This document shows positions 59,712 through 64,000 of a stretch of DNA of 64,000 bases, piece after piece. Position numbers and translations under genes: made by a program. A model generated the notes under the pieces. It worked only from the letters and a program-made list of their open reading frames with translations, made no database searches and was not told where the DNA came from. Where the stretch lies: assembly GCA_902806065.1 (NCBI GenBank), contig CADCVE010000001.1, positions 62,001 to 126,000 on the forward strand. Direction: 5' to 3'. This stretch comes from an uncultured Rubrobacteraceae bacterium. GTDB lineage: Bacteria > Actinomycetota > Rubrobacteria > Rubrobacterales > Rubrobacteraceae. The first letter of the stretch is position 1. The number at the start of each line of letters is the position of its first letter.

Positions 59712-62700
59712 GTGAGTACCGGTCGAGAAAGCCTCTGTCTGCACCAGCTATTCGAAGAGCAGGCGTGGAGATCCCCGCGCGCGCCCGCCGTCGTGGATAC
59801 GGAGGGCATGCTTACCTACGAGGAACTGGACCGGCAGTCGGAACGCCTCGCGGTCTACCTCCGCGGCGCGGGTGTACGTCCCGATGAGGTAGTGGGTGTC
59901 TACATGGAGCGTTGCGCGGGGTATATAGTCGCATGCCTGGCTGCCCTGAAGGCGGGCGGAGCCTTTTTGCCTCTCGAACTCGCCTATCCTGCCTCGCTGC
60001 TTGCGGAGGTTATCGACGACGCGAAACCCCGCATCGTCCTCACGCACGAGCACTACGCGGAGCGCCTCCCCCGGGGACAATCACGCCTTTGTCTGGATAA
60101 CGGTTGGGAAGAGACGGTTGGCGACGGCGCTTTGGAGAGCGCGCTACAACCCGATCTCGATAACCTGGTCTTCGTGTCTTACTCATCGGGTACTACCGGC
60201 AAGCCCAAGGGCATCGCCAATCCTCATCGCGCGGCGGTTCGCTCCTACCTCTGGCGCTTCGGTATCAGCGATTACGGTCCCGGGGACAAGGTGGGTTGCA
60301 ACGTCTTCTTTATCTGGGAGATGTTCCGGCCACTCCTACGGGGCGCGATCACCGTAGTAATCCCCGACGACGTTATCTACGACCCCGAGGCGCTCGTCCG
60401 CTTTATGGAGGAGTTCGGGATCACCGAAGTCTTGATGACCCCTTCACTACTCGGCGCGGTGCTCAACGCGGGCGGCCCCGAGGTGGGGTCCCGCCTACAG
60501 GCCCTCCGGGTGCTATGGCTCAACGGCGAGGTCGTCACCAGGACGCTGGCGCGGCGCGTGCTGGAACTGCTGCCCGGCACCCGCGCGCTCAACGTATACA
60601 GCATCAGCGAGACCCACGAAGTCGCCGCGGGAGATCTGCGCGACCTTATCGACGACGCCTCCGCGACGTACTGTCCCGTGGGACGCCCCATGGACCCGGA
60701 TCATCTCTATCTGTTGGATGAGGACATGCAACCCGTCCCGGACGGGGCGGCTGGTGAACTCTACGTCGGTGGTGACACTCTGGCGCGCGGCTACGTGAAC
60801 CGCCCCGAGCTCACTGCGCAGCGCTTCGTGGAGGACCCATTCTCCTCCGAGGATGGGGCGAGGATGTACCGCACCGGGGACAAGGCGCGTCTGCTGCCCG
60901 GTGGGAGCCTGGAGGTGCTGGGACGCGTAGACTTCATGGTGAAGGTCCGGGGTTACAGCATCGAGCTCGGCGCGGTGGAGGCTGCCATCGAGAAGCACCT
61001 CGCGGTGAGGAGTTGCGTCGTGGTCACCGAGGGTGAGGAGGGCGAGGACAAACGCCTCATCGCCTATCTGGTCCCCTCTTCCGACCCTGCCGAGTACGGG
61101 GGGCGCTACGCCGACTGGAGCATAGACCCGAGAACGGGTCGTGAACCGGACATTCGACGCCGGTTACAGGAGAGTCTGCCACACTACGCCATCCCCGCAG
61201 TCTACGTAGAGTTGGAGGCGCTGCCGTTGCAGGACACCACGGGCAAGGTCGACCGCAAGCAACTCCCGTCTCCTCCCGCCCGCGTGGAGAATACCGATTT
61301 CGACCCGGTGAAGCATGCTCGGGCGCTCTCCTCGGAGGCGCCCCGGCACGAGAAGGAGGCTCTGCTCGTCCGGCTCTGGGAGGAGGTTCTGCGCCTGGAA
61401 GAGGGTGACGTGCGGCGCGACGACGACTTCTTCGACGTCGGTGGGCACTCTCTCGCCGCCGCGCAGCTACTCAGCAGCGTGGACGGCGTCTTCGGGGTGC
61501 GCCTCTCGATGCGCGCGTTCCTCGAGAACCCTACTGTCGAGGGGATGCGCGAGGGGATCGAAGCTTTACAACGGCGCCAGGGGCACGAAGAAACGGGCCA
61601 TCCGGGCCAGGAACCTCCAGCGCGACCGGACCTGCGCTCCGAAGCCGTTCTGGAGCCGGGTATAGAGCCAGGAGGGGCAAGTCCTGCCGGCACAACCTCC
61701 TTGCACGATGCCCGGAGCGTCTTCCTGACCGGCGCCACCGGTTTCCTGGGGGCGTTTCTGCTCGACTCGTTGCTTTCGCGAACCAACGCCAGGATTTACT
61801 GTCTGGTCCGTCTCCGCAAGGGTGGAGAAGCGGACCTGATGGCTCCTATCCGCGCCAACTTGCGGCGGTACGGCCTCTGGAGTCCGGAGCATGCAGAGCG
61901 CATCGTCGCGGTGGCTGGAGATCTGAGCAAGCCCCTGTTGGGGATCGAAGAAGATGATTTCGATGCTCTGGGGCGTGAGTTGGATCTTGTGGTTCACGGT
62001 GGCGCGGTGGTCAACATGATCTACCCTTACGCCGCCCTAAAGTCGGTGAACGTAACCGGAACACAAGAAATCCTGCGCCTGGCCTGCCTACACAAGACCA
62101 AGCCCGTACACTACGTCTCGACCAACGGCATCTTCGCGCCCGGCACGCCTCTGTGCAGAGAGGATGTGGCTCTCGACTCTCTAGCCGAAGCTCGCGACGA
62201 CGGCTACGGCCAGTCCAAGTGGGTCGCCGAGAAGCTGGTGTGGCAGGCTGCGGAGCGCGGGCTGCCGGTCGCCGTATACCGTCCCGGCAACATCTCCGGC
62301 CACAGCACCAGCGGGGCCTCGAACCCCAGGGACTTTCAGGGTGCTCTCATCGCCGAATCTCTACGTCTGAGTTCCGCGCCCCGGGTGGATGGATGGCGCA
62401 TGGAGATGACGCCCGTGGATTTCGTGAGCCACGCGATCTGTCACCTCGCCAGTGAGCCGAACAACCTGGGACAGGTCTTCCACCTCGCCGACCCGAACCC
62501 CGTGCCGGCCGAAAGAGTCTTCACCTGGCTGGAAGAGATAGGCTACCCTCTCAAACGTCTGGATTACCCGCTCTGGCTGGAGGCGGTGCGCGAGTCGCGG
62601 AGTGCACCGTTCTATCGTGAAGCCGACAGCGATGACATCGTCGGCGGCATCTTGGGCGAAGCACCCGAGACGCACGAGCTCTGGGACGGCAATATCTACG

Positions 62701-62876
62701 ACGACTCCAACACGCGGTATGCGCTGCGGGGGAGTGGTTTGCGGCGGCCCCAAGTCGACGCCTCGCTTCTCCGCAATTACGTGGATCACTTTGTGAGAGA
62801 GGGCCGGGTTGAAGAGCCTCCGAAACTCTCCAGCGGGCGTCGGAAGATCTCCCGTTTAGGATCCCGCAATACATAG
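59712..62876 (+). CDS. NRPS-like enzyme: adenylation, PCP, thioester reductase (A-T-R)
   Basis: A domain 'VFVSYSSGTTGKPKGIANPHRA', 'YRTGDKARLLPGG'; PCP 'DDDFFDVGGHSLAAAQLL'; reductase 'VFLTGATGFLGAFLLDSLLSRTNARIYCLVR'. Confidence 0.92.
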   Translation: MSTGRESLCLHQLFEEQAWRSPRAPAVVDTEGMLTYEELDRQSERLAVYLRGAGVRPDEVVGVYMERCAGYIVACLAALKAGGAFLPLELAYPASLLAEVIDDAKPRIVLTHEHYAERLPRGQSRLCLDNGWEETVGDGALESALQPDLDNLVFVSYSSGTTGKPKGIANPHRAAVRSYLWRFGISDYGPGDKVGCNVFFIWEMFRPLLRGAITVVIPDDVIYDPEALVRFMEEFGITEVLMTPSLLGAVLNAGGPEVGSRLQALRVLWLNGEVVTRTLARRVLELLPGTRALNVYSISETHEVAAGDLRDLIDDASATYCPVGRPMDPDHLYLLDEDMQPVPDGAAGELYVGGDTLARGYVNRPELTAQRFVEDPFSSEDGARMYRTGDKARLLPGGSLEVLGRVDFMVKVRGYSIELGAVEAAIEKHLAVRSCVVVTEGEEGEDKRLIAYLVPSSDPAEYGGRYADWSIDPRTGREPDIRRRLQESLPHYAIPAVYVELEALPLQDTTGKVDRKQLPSPPARVENTDFDPVKHARALSSEAPRHEKEALLVRLWEEVLRLEEGDVRRDDDFFDVGGHSLAAAQLLSSVDGVFGVRLSMRAFLENPTVEGMREGIEALQRRQGHEETGHPGQEPPARPDLRSEAVLEPGIEPGGASPAGTTSLHDARSVFLTGATGFLGAFLLDSLLSRTNARIYCLVRLRKGGEADLMAPIRANLRRYGLWSPEHAERIVAVAGDLSKPLLGIEEDDFDALGRELDLVVHGGAVVNMIYPYAALKSVNVTGTQEILRLACLHKTKPVHYVSTNGIFAPGTPLCREDVALDSLAEARDDGYGQSKWVAEKLVWQAAERGLPVAVYRPGNISGHSTSGASNPRDFQGALIAESLRLSSAPRVDGWRMEMTPVDFVSHAICHLASEPNNLGQVFHLADPNPVPAERVFTWLEEIGYPLKRLDYPLWLEAVRESRSAPFYREADSDDIVGGILGEAPETHELWDGNIYDDSNTRYALRGSGLRRPQVDASLLRNYVDHFVREGRVEEPPKLSSGRRKISRLGSRNT

Positions 62877-63443
62877 CGGTTGCTCGTGGCGCGCAGGTGA
62901 GTACGTTAACCTGGTGGTCGAAGGCATGGTCAGGGTTGCACAGTAGACGCACGATGAGCTGGGGCCACCGAAGCAGGATGAGGAGGCCTCGTCGCGCCGG
63001 ATTCTTATTCACGGGGGTGCGGCGTTCTTCAGCCTCTTTTTACGGCCTGCCGTCTCGCAGGTTTGCGGTATCTCTGAGGGGCAGAAGCACTGAATCTAGA
63101 CTCATCTTCTCGTTCCCAAGCCTCCTGGACGACCCGTGGGCGTCGGCCGACTTCTTGGGTGAGGTCGGCGAGGCTCACTACCTCAGAAAACGTATTATCT
63201 CCTGCTGTCGAAAGCCGAAAGAGATCTGTTCTAAGATCTAGGCTCCCTACAGCATCGACCCCAGCGGAGCTTCGCATGGCTCGGTCATATCCGACGTTTG
63301 GTCGTCTGCTACGAGTGGAGGGCGGACAACTTTTTGGTCTCCCGCACCTGGAGTGCATCGTCATCCTACTCGGGTGTTTTGCTGGGTTAGTTTAGGAGAA
63401 GCTCAACGAGGCTACACTGGGACGAAGTATCCGATACTCAGGA

Positions 63444-64000
<557 letters not shown>

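Noticed and set aside
62897-63364. ORFs between the A-T-R gene and the APC permease
   Set aside because: Compositionally incoherent on both strands; no support for a gene.

Overview
The window is a gene-dense, high-GC chromosomal segment from an actinobacterium. Gene content and style look Rubrobacter-like, but that is inference. It holds about 55 supportable protein-coding genes. I found no rRNA, tRNA, CRISPR array or transposase. Main blocks, left to right: the 3' part of dnaB; an envelope/exopolymer region (acidic secreted proteins, Pro-rich membrane protein, GT39/flippase-like/GT2 genes, a sigma-70 factor); acpS-nnr-CBS-alr; tsaE-tsaB-rimI/tsaD; an M23 peptidase; CIRCE-groEL; guaB3-guaA; a phosphate island (ugp-type ABC transporter and GDPD, pstS-pstC-pstA-pstB-phoU); Rrf2 regulator; pcrA/uvrD helicase; Mn-dependent PPase; folD; an SdhA-like flavoprotein; an SDR; an HNH gene; gatC-gatA; and a BCCT transporter followed by an NRPS-like adenylation-thiolation-reductase gene. 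The strongest observations are: (1) an 11-bp-period direct-repeat promoter motif (TCATARG units, N10, CAGACT) shared by envelope genes; (2) an in-register but different 11-bp repeat (PHO-box-like) at pstS, a pstS-like lipoprotein and ugp; (3) an HNH gene that carries a duplicated copy of the gatC leader and first codons; (4) tandem 28-aa hydrophobic microproteins missing from the ORF track; (5) a likely CTG start codon in a secreted-protein family; (6) a BCCT plus A-T-R pair whose A domain lacks the usual alpha-amino-binding Asp. All calls come from reading the sequence by eye; no searches were run.
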